A stretch of 64,000 nucleotides of DNA from Myxococcales bacterium (GCA_016794365.1 JAEUKB010000028.1:214823-278822), one strand, 5' to 3'; positions 54,216-63,313 are shown, counted from the stretch's first letter. The notes: a model not told the origin generated them from the sequence alone. A program made the numbers and translations.

Positions 54216-55510
54216 CACTCTCAAGGCTTGCTCTTTTGGGGCTGACCGTCGCGCTGTCGTCTTGCGCGGTCAGCTTGTGCGATAAGGACCCGACGGACCC
54301 GCGCTGCGATCAGAGCCCGGTGTCGCCCGATACGCTGCAAGTGCTGCCGATTCGGATTCCGCTGAGCGGAGAAAACCTCACGGTGCGTCTTGGTGTGGGC
54401 ACAGGCACCGTCGTGCTGAAACAAGGCGGCAAGGAAGCGGCGCTCGGTCAGCTCAGCGACGGAGTTTTGCAAGTTCGCGTCACCGATCAGCTGCTGTCGC
54501 AGGCGATGATCACGCTCGGCGATGCCAAGGTTGTGGTCAGTCGTCCCGGCAAAGCGGATGAAGCGGCTGCGGTCCGGCTCTTCGTCGAGCCCGCCTTCGA
54601 TCCGATCATCAGCTACGACACCAAGCAAGACGGTGAGACACCCGAAGGTCTCGTCATCAAGCCGAGCGCCGGTCTGTGGGGCTTTACCTCGTTTCCGCGC
54701 AGTGGCAGTCGCGCCCAGCACTTCGTCGAATATCAGGTCATGCCGGGCTCCATCACGCCGCGTGGACCGTCGTTTGGCAACATCACGTTCGCCGCGTGGA
54801 GCGATCGTCCCGCGCGCACCATTCGTCAAGGCTCACGTCTGGTTGGCTTCAGTCGCGACCTGTTTGCCATGTCTGCCGATGCGATTCAGCTCGACACCTG
54901 CGTGTTTAGCTCCGAGCAGTGCGCTGCCGTCTCGGCGATGCCGGACTTTACCAAGGTCTTCGGCCTGGCCAGCGATAGCAAAGGCACGATGCTCGCGGTG
55001 ATGTCCGACGCGGAAGTCTACGTCTATCAGTCCACCGATCAGAGCCCGCTCGATCGTCGCCTCACCGTCTCGGGAGGAAGCAGCAGCGCCAATCAAAAGG
55101 CCGCGCTCGGCGACGTAAACGGCGATGGTCGCATCGACTTGGTCACGGTGAGCGACAGCGGAGCCCGCGTCTTCCTCGGTCAGCAGAGCGGCTCGCTCAC
55201 CTTCGACGCCACCGCGAGCGGCAAGCTCACCACCGCGCTATCCGGTAGCGTTCCGACGGCCATCACCAGCGGAGACATCGATCTCGACGGAATTGATGAT
55301 CTCGTCGTCGCCAGCGGCACCAGCCTTCAGATCATCTATCCGCTCGCGAACGGCAGCTACACGGTGTCCACGCCGCTAAGCGGACTGGACGGTACCGATG
55401 TCATCGCGATTGGAGCCGTCGATGGAAAGAGCAGCTCCGGTCCAGACATTGCCATTTCCTCGCAAAAAGCGCAGCGTATCGCCGTACTTGTCAATCAGTC
55501 CACGTACTAA
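54212..55510 (+). CDS. FG-GAP-repeat lipoprotein
   Basis: 432 residues from ATG 54212, overlapping the upstream stop by 4 bp. Lipobox ALLGLTVALSSC. A beta-rich N-half (LTVRLGVGTGTVVLKQGG, VRVTDQLLSQAMITLGDAKV) is followed by VCBS/FG-GAP blades with calcium-type Asp motifs (GDVNGDGRIDLVTVSDSG, GDIDLDGIDDLVVASG) and a final GPDIAISSQKAQRIAVLV. Probably an outer-surface beta-propeller. It forms an operon with the 53148 gene and, 12 bp further on, the Ser/Thr kinase. Confidence 0.82.
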   Translation: MTLSRLALLGLTVALSSCAVSLCDKDPTDPRCDQSPVSPDTLQVLPIRIPLSGENLTVRLGVGTGTVVLKQGGKEAALGQLSDGVLQVRVTDQLLSQAMITLGDAKVVVSRPGKADEAAAVRLFVEPAFDPIISYDTKQDGETPEGLVIKPSAGLWGFTSFPRSGSRAQHFVEYQVMPGSITPRGPSFGNITFAAWSDRPARTIRQGSRLVGFSRDLFAMSADAIQLDTCVFSSEQCAAVSAMPDFTKVFGLASDSKGTMLAVMSDAEVYVYQSTDQSPLDRRLTVSGGSSSANQKAALGDVNGDGRIDLVTVSDSGARVFLGQQSGSLTFDATASGKLTTALSGSVPTAITSGDIDLDGIDDLVVASGTSLQIIYPLANGSYTVSTPLSGLDGTDVIAIGAVDGKSSSGPDIAISSQKAQRIAVLVNQSTY

Positions 55511-55522
55511 CCAAGGCGCTTG

Positions 55523-57058
55523 ATGTTCGCTCCAGGCCAGATCCTCTCTGGCACGTATCAGGTGGAACGCCTGCTCGGCTCAGGCGGTATGGCCGATGTG
55601 TATTTGGTCCGTCACACACGGCTGCCTCGGCATTTTGCGCTCAAGGTCTTAAAGCTGGAGCTCAAAGATCGTCCCGAGCTGATCGAGCGCTTCCGTCGCG
55701 AAGCCGAGGTCTTGGCCAGGCTGCGCAGTCCCTACATCGTCAGCGTCGTGGACATGAACCAGACCGAGGACGGCTGGCCTTTTTTGGTGATGGATTACCT
55801 GGAAGGCTCGACGCTGGCCGAGAAGATCAAGACGCACGGACCGCTGCCGATCGACGCGGCCCGTCGCCTGTTTGAGCAGCTCTGCGAAGGCGTGCTCGCA
55901 GCCCACGAGCTTGGCGTCATCCATCGCGACTTAAAACCGAGCAACGTGTTTTTGCAGCCTGGGCCTCGGGGCGAGCGGGTCCAGATCCTCGACTTTGGGA
56001 TCGCGAAGCTGTGTGAAGAAGGTCTGACGCCGCTCACGCGGGACTTTGCGATCTTGGGCACGCCCGGTTACATGGCCCCCGAGCAAGTCTCTCAGCACAG
56101 CGGCGAGCGAGACTTTCGCATCGATCAGTTTGCGCTCGGTGCGATCTTGTACGAGATGCTGTCGGGACAGCCCGCGTTTTTCCAGCGCGGCGAGCCGATC
56201 CTGCGCATCGTCCAGCGGCTCATCAACGAGCAGCCCGCGCCGGTGGCCGAGTCGCAGCTTTCGCCGATTGTCCGACGCATGCTGCGCAAAGATCCCGCCG
56301 AGCGCTATCCGTCGCTGCACGAGTTACTTCACGAGCTACGTGAGCTTCCGACCGATCCACAAGCGCTGATCCGGGCAAAAAGCACCCGCGAGCCCACGCT
56401 GAGCCTGCCGCCGCTCGATCCGATCTTGACCTTGCCAACCGACGAGCAGCCGACGCGACTTCAGGATGACTTACGCCCCATTCGTCACTCGCCTGCACCG
56501 TCTGAGCTATCGCCCGCCGCGTTTGAGCAATCACCGCTGCTGCGTCGAGCCTTGTGGCCAACCGCGATGGTACTGTGTGTGATCGGTCTGGGCGCTGTCC
56601 TGTTGCAGCGACTTCTGCACCGCAGTCCGACGACGCCCATCGTGACCGCGCAGCCGGTTGGGCCGCAGCCCGCGCCCGTGGAGCCGCTACCACCCGTGCA
56701 GCTCGCGCCGCAGGAAAAGACCGTGCCGCAAGCGAAGCCTGCGCCAGCGAAGCCGCTACTGACTGTGAAGCCACGCGTCGCACAGAAGCTCCAGCGAGCG
56801 TTTGTGATCACGGGCGCAACGCCCAGCCAAGAACAGCTCGTGCGGCTGTGTGCCGACAAAGCGCTCGGCGAGCTTCCCGGCCTGTACGCGACGACGATCC
56901 GGCTCGAACGAAGTGGCGCACTGCACCTGACACAAGCGCCCGATGTGGTCTATCGGTCAGGCTTCGATGCGTGTCTGCGCCAAGCGTTTCACGCCACCAC
57001 GACGCCGCTCCCCGAAGCGGTTACGGTGCGGGTGCTGATTCAGCGGCCCAAGTTGTAG
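55523..57058 (+). CDS. Transmembrane Ser/Thr protein kinase
   Basis: 511 residues from ATG 55523 (TTG 55520 also possible). Kinase domain ~10-275: LLGSGGMADVYLVRH, FALKVLK (ATP Lys), [68 protein letters not shown] Pro/Ser-rich juxtamembrane stretch precedes one membrane helix (~342-362, WPTAMVLCVIGLGAVLL). Outside is a Pro/Lys-rich linker and a ~75-residue C-terminal domain (KALGELPGLYATTIRLERSG, FDACLRQAFHATTTPLPEAV) with two Cys, resembling the AgmX/TonB-energised C-terminal domain of myxobacteria. The 3' end overlaps mnmA (opposite strand) by 38 bp. Confidence 0.9.
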   Translation: MFAPGQILSGTYQVERLLGSGGMADVYLVRHTRLPRHFALKVLKLELKDRPELIERFRREAEVLARLRSPYIVSVVDMNQTEDGWPFLVMDYLEGSTLAEKIKTHGPLPIDAARRLFEQLCEGVLAAHELGVIHRDLKPSNVFLQPGPRGERVQILDFGIAKLCEEGLTPLTRDFAILGTPGYMAPEQVSQHSGERDFRIDQFALGAILYEMLSGQPAFFQRGEPILRIVQRLINEQPAPVAESQLSPIVRRMLRKDPAERYPSLHELLHELRELPTDPQALIRAKSTREPTLSLPPLDPILTLPTDEQPTRLQDDLRPIRHSPAPSELSPAAFEQSPLLRRALWPTAMVLCVIGLGAVLLQRLLHRSPTTPIVTAQPVGPQPAPVEPLPPVQLAPQEKTVPQAKPAPAKPLLTVKPRVAQKLQRAFVITGATPSQEQLVRLCADKALGELPGLYATTIRLERSGALHLTQAPDVVYRSGFDACLRQAFHATTTPLPEAVTVRVLIQRPKL

Positions 57059-58145
57059 CCATCGCTGGTGCGGCTTCTGCGATAAAGCCTCCACCCAGCA
57101 CTTCGTCGCCATCGTAAAACACCGCTGCTTGGCCCGGCGTCACCGCCAGCTCTGGTTCGTCGAACAGCACCGCAACCGATCGCTCATCGATCCGGCTCAG
57201 CGTCGCTGGCTGCGGAATCCGTCGATAGCGAATCTGCACACCACAGCGAAGCACCGACGAAGGCTCATCACCCAGCCAGCGCACATCCGTCACGATGGCA
57301 CGCTGCGAATAGAGCGACTCCTTCGGACCGACCTGCACCCGACGCTTGAGCGCATCGATCGAGACCACATACTGCGGCGTGCCCAGCCCAAAGCCCAGCC
57401 CGCGACGCTGTCCGACGGTGAAGTGATGGACTCCGTCGTGTCGCCCGAGCACGCGCCCCGATCCATCCACGATGTCACCTTCAGTCTGCACCGCCACGCC
57501 TTGCCGCTGCACAAACGCCGCGTAGTCACCGTCGGGAACAAAGCAGATCTCTTGCGATTCGGGCTTTTCCGACACGGGCAGCGACAGCCGTCGAGCATGC
57601 GTGCGTACCTCATCCTTGGTCATGCCACCGAGAGGAAACTGCACAAAATCGAGCGCTGAGCGCGGCATGCCAAACAGAAAGTACGACTGATCTTTGCGCG
57701 AATCGACGCCCCGACGCAGCCTGCGCTTTCCTGGCGCTCCATCGAGCTGTGCATAGTGCCCAGTCGCCAGCGACGACGCACCGAGCGCACGCGCGCGATG
57801 CAGAAGCGGCAAAAACTTGACCTGTTCATTGCAGCGCACACAGGGATTCGGCGTCTCTCCGCGCTGATACGTCGCGACGAAGTCATCGATGACCGTGCGC
57901 TGAAACTCTTCTTCGTAGTTTGCGACGTAAAACGGAATGCCCAGGTGAGCACAGACCACCCGCGCGTCCTCGAGATCGCGCGGTCCGCAGCACCTGCCAC
58001 CCGACGCACTGACCGTTCCTTTTGCGTTGTACAGCCGCATCGAAATGCCAACCACTTCGTGGCCAGCCTCGACGAGAAGTCCCGCGCAGGTTGCACTATC
58101 TACACCGCCCGATAGAGCGACGACGATTCGCTCACGCTTGCTCAT
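57021..58145 (-). CDS. mnmA: tRNA 2-thiouridine(34) synthase
   Basis: 374 residues from ATG 58145. The PP-loop VVALSGGVDSATCAGLL (residues 8-24) binds ATP, NPCVRCNEQVKF carries the first catalytic Cys and ESQEICFVPDGDY the second, and GIPFYVANYEEEF, ATGHYAQ and DQSYFLFG are further MnmA blocks. It thiolates U34 of tRNA-Lys/Glu/Gln using sulfur from IscS and relays. In-frame codons upstream of 58145 overlap the divergent PHP gene and are excluded. The last 38 bp are antisense to the kinase 3' end. Confidence 0.95.
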   Translation of the reverse strand: MSKRERIVVALSGGVDSATCAGLLVEAGHEVVGISMRLYNAKGTVSASGGRCCGPRDLEDARVVCAHLGIPFYVANYEEEFQRTVIDDFVATYQRGETPNPCVRCNEQVKFLPLLHRARALGASSLATGHYAQLDGAPGKRRLRRGVDSRKDQSYFLFGMPRSALDFVQFPLGGMTKDEVRTHARRLSLPVSEKPESQEICFVPDGDYAAFVQRQGVAVQTEGDIVDGSGRVLGRHDGVHHFTVGQRRGLGFGLGTPQYVVSIDALKRRVQVGPKESLYSQRAIVTDVRWLGDEPSSVLRCGVQIRYRRIPQPATLSRIDERSVAVLFDEPELAVTPGQAAVFYDGDEVLGGGFIAEAAPAMATTWAAESAPAP

Positions 58146-58202
58146 GCGGTCGCAGCATAGGTTTCTTCCGGGCTGCGGTGCAAGTCGGCTATTGTCCGCG
58201 TC

Positions 58203-59759
58203 ATGATCACAAACCGCACACTGTCTGTCGCTGTGCTCGCCGCGCTTGTGCCGGTCGTGAACCTCAGCTGCGAGACATCGCCCGTGGAGCAGCCCAGTCC
58301 ACCGCCGCGCATCGCCTGGCAAAAGACGCAGATCGCCACCGATCGCATCGACTTTCCCGTCCGGCAGCGTGGACTGCGACCCGTGCGCGGTCTGATTCAC
58401 CTTCACTCCGTCTATTCACACGATGCGTGCGACGGAAATCCGCAGCCGGGAGGCCAGCCCAATGCGCCATGTCTGCGCAGTCTCCGTCGGGGACTTTGCA
58501 TGTCGGGGCAAGACTTTGCGATGCTGACCGATCACGCAACGCACATGGGCGAAGCCGACTGGGACAAGCTGTTTCTGACCGATCCCTCGCTGTCCGACGA
58601 AACCATTCGTGAAGGAGCCGATCTGGTTGGCGGTCGCATGCGCTGTCTCGACGACGCTGGCAAGCCGCAGGATCAGCACGTTGTCATCACCGTCGGCGGA
58701 GAAAACGATCTCATGCCCGTCGGTCTTCATCGCCATCTCGGCAGCTCAGCGACGGAACGAAAGCAAGCCATGTCCGCTGATACACCTGCTGCCGTCAAAG
58801 CCTTTCACAGCGCTGGCGGCCTGGTCTTGCAAGCGCACGGCGAGTCCCGCGATCTGACCAAGCTGTGTACGCTGGCAGCGGCAGGTCTCGACGGAATGGA
58901 AGTCTACAACTTGCACGCAAACCTCGATCCGAGGATTCGCGAAAATCACCTTGGACTCGACGGACTGGCTGCGTTTGCGGGGCTGGCCCCGTGGCTGGAA
59001 TCGCGTCCCGTCGAACAAGGTGGACCCGAGCCCGATCTCGCGCTGCTTGGTTTTCTCGAAGACAACAGCAAAGAGCGACGACATTACAACGCGCTCCTCG
59101 GCGCTGGTTATCGACTGGCTCCGACGTTTGGCTCGGACATTCACGAAAACACCTTCAAGTCCGCCATGGCCGACGGAGAGCGCGGAGACTCCTACCGTCG
59201 TCTGATGCGCTGGTTTGCCAACTATCTGCTGGTTCCGTCGGGAAAACCGCTCCTGCCGAGCGACTTGTCCGCAGCGCTGGCCACAGGTCGCGGCTTTTCG
59301 GTGTTTGAAGTCCTGGGCCCGCCAAGTGGCTTTGACTTCTATGCCGAGCGTCCCGATCGGACCCGCGCTGAGCTGGGAGCTTCCGTCGAGCCCACGGCCA
59401 AGCTCGTCGTTCGCGCACCATCACCACTTCCAGCCGGATATGCCACCGACGAAGTGATCGAAATCATCCAGGTTTTGTTCGTCGCTGCGGGCGGAAGCTC
59501 GGCAGATGTCGTTGCAGAGCAAACCCTGACGGCCAAGCAGCTTCAGCAAGGATTTACGATCACCGTCGATACCGCTGCGCGTGGTCCCGGTGCGTATCGC
59601 GTCGAAGCGAAGGTCTATCCCAAGCACCTGCTTCACCTTCTCGGCGACGAGCCAAGCCGCTACGATAAAGCGTATCCTTACCTGTTTTCAGGCTCGATCT
59701 ATGTCGGCACGGTGGCTCGTCACGGCGGCGCCTGTCAGGGCGTCCCACTTCCGTCTTAG
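58203..59759 (+). CDS. PHP-domain lipoprotein (putative metal-dependent phosphoesterase)
   Basis: 518 residues from ATG 58203. Lipobox LAALVPVVNLSC. A PHP (polymerase and histidinol phosphatase) fold: RGLIHLHSVYSHDAC (HxH metal site), MLTDHATHMGEADW, GLVLQAHGESRD and TFGSDIHENTFK (final Asp-x-His). PHP enzymes hydrolyse phosphoesters with a trinuclear metal site; the exported location suggests an extracytoplasmic substrate such as a lipid- or nucleotide-phosphate, which is inference. The C-terminal ~150 residues form a beta-domain (EVIEIIQVLFVAAGGSSADV). Followed within 24 bp by the rhodanese-like lipoprotein. Confidence 0.85.
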   Translation: MITNRTLSVAVLAALVPVVNLSCETSPVEQPSPPPRIAWQKTQIATDRIDFPVRQRGLRPVRGLIHLHSVYSHDACDGNPQPGGQPNAPCLRSLRRGLCMSGQDFAMLTDHATHMGEADWDKLFLTDPSLSDETIREGADLVGGRMRCLDDAGKPQDQHVVITVGGENDLMPVGLHRHLGSSATERKQAMSADTPAAVKAFHSAGGLVLQAHGESRDLTKLCTLAAAGLDGMEVYNLHANLDPRIRENHLGLDGLAAFAGLAPWLESRPVEQGGPEPDLALLGFLEDNSKERRHYNALLGAGYRLAPTFGSDIHENTFKSAMADGERGDSYRRLMRWFANYLLVPSGKPLLPSDLSAALATGRGFSVFEVLGPPSGFDFYAERPDRTRAELGASVEPTAKLVVRAPSPLPAGYATDEVIEIIQVLFVAAGGSSADVVAEQTLTAKQLQQGFTITVDTAARGPGAYRVEAKVYPKHLLHLLGDEPSRYDKAYPYLFSGSIYVGTVARHGGACQGVPLPS

Positions 59760-59783
59760 CTCGACGCTGCTGCGGAGTATTTC

Positions 59784-60242
59784 ATGCGAAACACCCACAT
59801 TCCCAGCCTTGCGATCGCTGCGATCCTGACGCTGGCAAGCTGCCAAAAGAGCGACGTCCCGCAAGCGGCGACGGCCCAAGCAGAAACCAGCGAACCGCGC
59901 GATCCGTTTTCGCGCATCACCGCCGACGAGCTGCTCACCAAGATGACGGAAGCGCGCGCGGGATCGCTCAAGCTGGCGATCTTCGACAACAACGGGCTCG
60001 ACACCTACAAAGAAGGCCACATTCCCGGTGCAACCTGGGTGCAGTACGACGAGATCAAAGCGTCGGACCTGCCCGCCGACAAAGGCACGATGCTGGTGTT
60101 CTACTGCTACAACGAACACTGTCACGCGAGCCACATCGGAGCCCGCAGCGCCGTCAAGCTCGGCTACAGCAAGGTCTTTGTCCTACCCATCGGCATCACG
60201 GGCTGGAAAAAAGCTGGCAAAGCGATCGAAAAAAGTGGGTAA
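59784..60242 (+). CDS. Rhodanese-like lipoprotein
   Basis: 152 residues from ATG 59784. Lipobox LAIAAILTLASC. Single rhodanese domain: RITADELLTKMTEARAGSLK, FDNNGLDTYKEGHIPGATWV and the active-site region MLVFYCYNEHCHASHIGARS, followed by LGYSKVFVLPIGITGWKKAG. The first Cys of YCYNEHC is placed like the catalytic Cys. Anchored in the envelope, it could carry sulfur or detoxify thiols or cyanide outside the cytoplasm. Likely co-transcribed with the PHP lipoprotein. Confidence 0.88.
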   Translation: MRNTHIPSLAIAAILTLASCQKSDVPQAATAQAETSEPRDPFSRITADELLTKMTEARAGSLKLAIFDNNGLDTYKEGHIPGATWVQYDEIKASDLPADKGTMLVFYCYNEHCHASHIGARSAVKLGYSKVFVLPIGITGWKKAGKAIEKSG

Positions 60243-60303
60243 GGACTTGCTTGATTGATCCGTCAAACTGCGGATGGCGTCCCATCAAGCCCGGAGGTTC
60301 CCG

Positions 60304-60609
60304 ATGAAGTCCCTACTCGCTTTTGCCCTGTTTTCTCTGTCGCTACTGCCGGTATTTTCCGTCTCGAGCGCTCGCGCCGATGGCTGCTACATCTGCGGCA
60401 GTGGCAGCGCGCCTGCATGCAAAGACTATTGTCGCTACAGCGGATCGGACACGTTTGCTGCGCGCAAGACCTGCGAAAACCGAGGCTGCAAAGTCAGCGG
60501 AACCGCTTCATGCCCGACGGCAGTAAACTACAAAGTCTGCATGTCCAGCGTCGATGAATCAGGAAAGACGGTGGCGTCTGTGATGCAGTGTCCGGCGCCG
60601 CGCGGATAG
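60304..60609 (+). CDS. Small Cys-rich secreted protein
   Basis: 101 residues from ATG 60304 behind CGGAGG. Signal peptide LLAFALFSLSLLPVFSVSSARA. The mature ~75 residues have nine Cys (CYICGSGSAPACKDYC, TCENRGCKVSG, SCPTAVNYKVC, MQC), so it is probably disulfide-stabilised. No recognised family. It follows the rhodanese lipoprotein by 61 bp and may share its transcript. Confidence 0.68.
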   Translation: MKSLLAFALFSLSLLPVFSVSSARADGCYICGSGSAPACKDYCRYSGSDTFAARKTCENRGCKVSGTASCPTAVNYKVCMSSVDESGKTVASVMQCPAPRG

Positions 60610-60632
60610 GCAGCGAGCTTCGATTTCGCTGC
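60610..60632 (+). terminator. Hairpin between convergent genes, weak terminator candidate
   Basis: GCAGCGA (60610-60616) / TCGCTGC (60626-60632), 7-bp perfect stem, 9-nt loop, starting at the base after the 60304 gene's stop. No T-run follows, so intrinsic termination is doubtful. Confidence 0.3.
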
Positions 60633-60650
60633 GCCTCCGCGCGGGCTTGC

Positions 60651-61706
60651 TTAGAAGTAGACCGCCGCGCCCAGCCGAGCCTGTAGACCATACTGGTTGC
60701 CGAGCGGGCTCAGAACCACACCGTTGACCTTCTGCGTTGATTGCGTCGTCGCATCGGGATCATTGAGACGATAGCGACCGTCGCCGCGCAGGTCCGCGTT
60801 CAGCACAACATGCTGACCGAGACGAACTTCCAAGCCACCGCCTAGCTGTCCGTCGAGAAACCAAGCTTTGTCCTGGCTCCGTACGTAGTCTAGGTTCGAG
60901 TACACACCGCCGACCGCAGTGACAAAGTACGGAGAGACCACCCAGTCCGGCGCGCCGATGTGCAGCCGAGCGCCGATCGTGACCGGAATGTCGTAGCGCT
61001 CAAAGCCGTTGCTCATCCGTTTTTGGTATTCCCCACCGAGCTCGATCACGACCCGACGGTTGGCGCGATACAGAAGCTCTCCGCCGAAGCCAAGCTGCGT
61101 AAAGCGGTCGGAAAAGTCTTGGTTTTCCAAGCTCACCGCCCCGACGAAGCGAGCACCGATGCCAAAACGCGACTTCCACTGGGGAAGCACCGGCCGCTGA
61201 ACTGTCACCACGTTCATCGCAGGCGGCGGAGCAACCGGCTGAACCGGCGCAGCTTGAACCAGCGCAGGGGGCGGTGCAGGCTGCACATACACTGGCTGCT
61301 GAACGGGCGCGGGCTGCATATAGACCGGCGGTGGTGGCAGCGGCGCATACTGCTCTTGTGGCGGAGCAACCTGCTGCTCAACAACCGGCGGCGCGGGCTG
61401 CACATACACCGGCGGCGCGGGCTGCACATACACCGGTGGCGCGGGCTGCACATATACCGGCGGCGCAGGCTGCACATACACCGGCGGCGGCGGTGGCGGA
61501 TAGTAGTACGTCTGCGGATAGGGCTGAACGTACACACGCGGACCCATCACCACCGGAGGCGCAGCCACAGGCAGTATGACGCGGGGCGGCACCACAACCA
61601 CGCGAGGCCGCAGCCAAGGACGCCACAGGACCTGAGCCTCGGCGCTTTGAGGAGATGCACAAAGCAGCGTAGCGGTTGTCAGAGCAGCAGCGACAAGAGT
61701 GCGCAT
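60651..61706 (-). CDS. Outer-membrane beta-barrel protein with Pro-rich repeat region
   Basis: 351 residues from ATG 61706 (GGGAG upstream). Signal peptide LVAAALTTATLLCASPQSAEA. Residues ~40-165 are a Pro/Val/Gln/Tyr-rich region with units PPVYVQPA (five near-identical in a row) plus variants. The C-terminal ~200 residues are amphipathic strands of an 8-stranded OmpW/OmpA-like barrel (RFGIGARFVGAVSLENQDFS, RRVVIELGGEYQKRM, PVTIGARLHIGA, LGGGLEVRLGQHVVLNADLR) ending in Phe (AAVYF), as outer-membrane proteins do. The frame upstream of 61706 is open but lacks support. Confidence 0.8.
   Translation of the reverse strand: MRTLVAAALTTATLLCASPQSAEAQVLWRPWLRPRVVVVPPRVILPVAAPPVVMGPRVYVQPYPQTYYYPPPPPPVYVQPAPPVYVQPAPPVYVQPAPPVYVQPAPPVVEQQVAPPQEQYAPLPPPPVYMQPAPVQQPVYVQPAPPPALVQAAPVQPVAPPPAMNVVTVQRPVLPQWKSRFGIGARFVGAVSLENQDFSDRFTQLGFGGELLYRANRRVVIELGGEYQKRMSNGFERYDIPVTIGARLHIGAPDWVVSPYFVTAVGGVYSNLDYVRSQDKAWFLDGQLGGGLEVRLGQHVVLNADLRGDGRYRLNDPDATTQSTQKVNGVVLSPLGNQYGLQARLGAAVYF
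61246..61560 (-). repeat. Pro-rich tandem repeats in the barrel protein gene
   Basis: Repeated 24-bp units with core GGCTGCACATACACCGGCGG on the plus strand, encoding PPVYVQPA on the minus strand, densest at 61376-61490. A surface-exposed or periplasm-spanning Pro-rich segment. Confidence 0.75.
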
Positions 61707-62099
61707 CGGGTGTTCTCCCTGTAAAGTAGCCAGCAATAAACTTCTTGCGAGAGCGAGGCAGCAAGCAGTGGGCCACAGCTCTCGTTTGCGAACTTCCCCA
61801 CGGAGACCAGCGCGCTTGCTGCAAAACATGAACAACTGTTCACACAGTCCCCGTGAACGCCGCGACAACTCCTTGTCGATGCTTGACAGTGCGCGCCCGT
61901 GCTCCGTAGGATTTAGCAATTCCTGACACGGTTTCAGCTCGTGTACACCGACGGATGGCAAAGCAACAGCTGGCAGCGACGATCTCCATCGTGGAAGCAG
62001 TCGCGGCTTTCTCTATTTGTCACCCGGAGATCGGTGGCCGGGTAGGATCCTGATTCGTTCAATCATCTACGCCGGTCTACCGGCAAGCGGAGGGGGCCT
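61707..62099. other. Intergenic region between divergent genes, with a sigma-70-like promoter
   Basis: About 390 bp without a supported gene. It should contain the promoter of the barrel gene (minus) and of the Pro-rich membrane protein (plus; see 61883-61912). GGAGGGGG sits directly before the TTG start at 62100. Confidence 0.4.
61883..61912 (+). promoter_or_regulatory. Sigma-70-type promoter upstream of the 62100 gene
   Basis: TTGACA (61883-61888), an 18-bp spacer and TAGGAT (61907-61912). The -35 is a perfect consensus match. The leader to the TTG start would be ~180 nt. Confidence 0.5.
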
Positions 62100-63296
62100 T
62101 TGGCCGAGAACAACAAACCAGGTGGTTCTAACGTCAACGACCTCAGAGCACGTCTCGGAGTCAAGAAGGCGGGCGGAGGCCCTGCTCCAGCGGGTCCTGC
62201 GGTTCCAGGCGCACCAGCACCCATTCCAGGGATGCCAGGTCCAGCAGGCGCAGCGCCTCCAGGTGCGGTTCCAGCTCCTCCCGGAGTGGTGCCACCTCCG
62301 GCAGGATTTCCGCCGCCTCCGGGCTTCCAAGCGCCGGTCGAGCCACCCAAGCCCGATCCGTATGCTGCACAACAAGCCGCCATGGCAGCCTCGCTGGCTG
62401 CATTTTACGGCGCAGGTCAAGCGCTGCCTGGCAACGCTGATGATGTGAAAGAGTCGGTTGGCAAGCAGCGACCGATCGGTCTCATCATCGGAATTGGCGT
62501 CGCGGGCATCCTTGGTGCGCTGGTTGGCTACACGGTCAACTTCATCAAGGGCCAGAGCGAGTTCATCGAGCTGGGCACCGAAAAAGCCAAAGACATCAAG
62601 AAAGAAGTCGAAGGCGTTCGTGGCCGCGTCAAAGCAGCGCTCGATGCGTTCAAAGAGACGAAGCCAGGTGAAGCACCGTCGGTTGAGACGATCGACAAGC
62701 TGGCGAACCTGGACCTTACCGAGCCGGATGCGACGAACAAGATGTTCACTCCGCTCCTCGGGACGTTCAACGGCAAGCTCGTTCGCTCGATGTTCGACTA
62801 CTACAACAACGTGACGGCGTTCTTCCGTGAAGTGCAGCTACACGCAGCGCTGACCAAGAACGATCGCGACGTGCTCACCAAGTGCCTCAAGGCTTCGGCG
62901 GAATCGGCTGCAAAGGGTCCGCCCCCGGCGCTCGGTGTTACCTTCGACTACAGCCAGAAGCTGCCACAGGCCATGCTGGCGACGCTCGGTGGTGTGGTTT
63001 GTCCAAAGGAAGGCGAGACGAGCTGCGATCCTGGCGATATGAAGCTGCGCTACCGCACGTCGGTGAGTGGTCAGTTCCAGGAAAAGCCAGCCAAGGGTCT
63101 GCCCAAGGACATCGTGATTCCGATCCAGCCGACCGATCTGCTGAAGAACGTCATCGTCGGTGATCCGAACCAGCTCGCGTGCCGCGACTATGTTCGTCGC
63201 ATTGATCGCATCCGTCAGACCGTGACCAAGCTTCCCGAGCTTGAGAAGTTTGTGATCGAAGGTCTGGACGATCGCATCAAGAACCCGCCGAAGTAG
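62100..63296 (+). CDS. Pro-rich single-pass membrane protein, unknown function
   Basis: 398 residues from TTG 62100, backed by GGAGGGGG. N-terminal ~95 residues are Pro/Gly/Ala-rich and disordered (PAGPAVPGAPAPIPGMPGPA). One membrane helix follows (~123-140, IGLIIGIGVAGILGALVGY). A helical, charged C-terminal domain (IELGTEKAKDIKKEVEGVRG, NGKLVRSMFDYYNNVTAFFR) ends with two Cys-containing loops. I recognise no family. The Pro-rich cytoplasmic tail is a possible docking or phosphorylation region, consistent with a kinase gene lying just downstream, but this is inference. Confidence 0.7.
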   Translation: MAENNKPGGSNVNDLRARLGVKKAGGGPAPAGPAVPGAPAPIPGMPGPAGAAPPGAVPAPPGVVPPPAGFPPPPGFQAPVEPPKPDPYAAQQAAMAASLAAFYGAGQALPGNADDVKESVGKQRPIGLIIGIGVAGILGALVGYTVNFIKGQSEFIELGTEKAKDIKKEVEGVRGRVKAALDAFKETKPGEAPSVETIDKLANLDLTEPDATNKMFTPLLGTFNGKLVRSMFDYYNNVTAFFREVQLHAALTKNDRDVLTKCLKASAESAAKGPPPALGVTFDYSQKLPQAMLATLGGVVCPKEGETSCDPGDMKLRYRTSVSGQFQEKPAKGLPKDIVIPIQPTDLLKNVIVGDPNQLACRDYVRRIDRIRQTVTKLPELEKFVIEGLDDRIKNPPK

Positions 63297-63313
63297 TTCG
63301 CGAGCCTCTCTGC

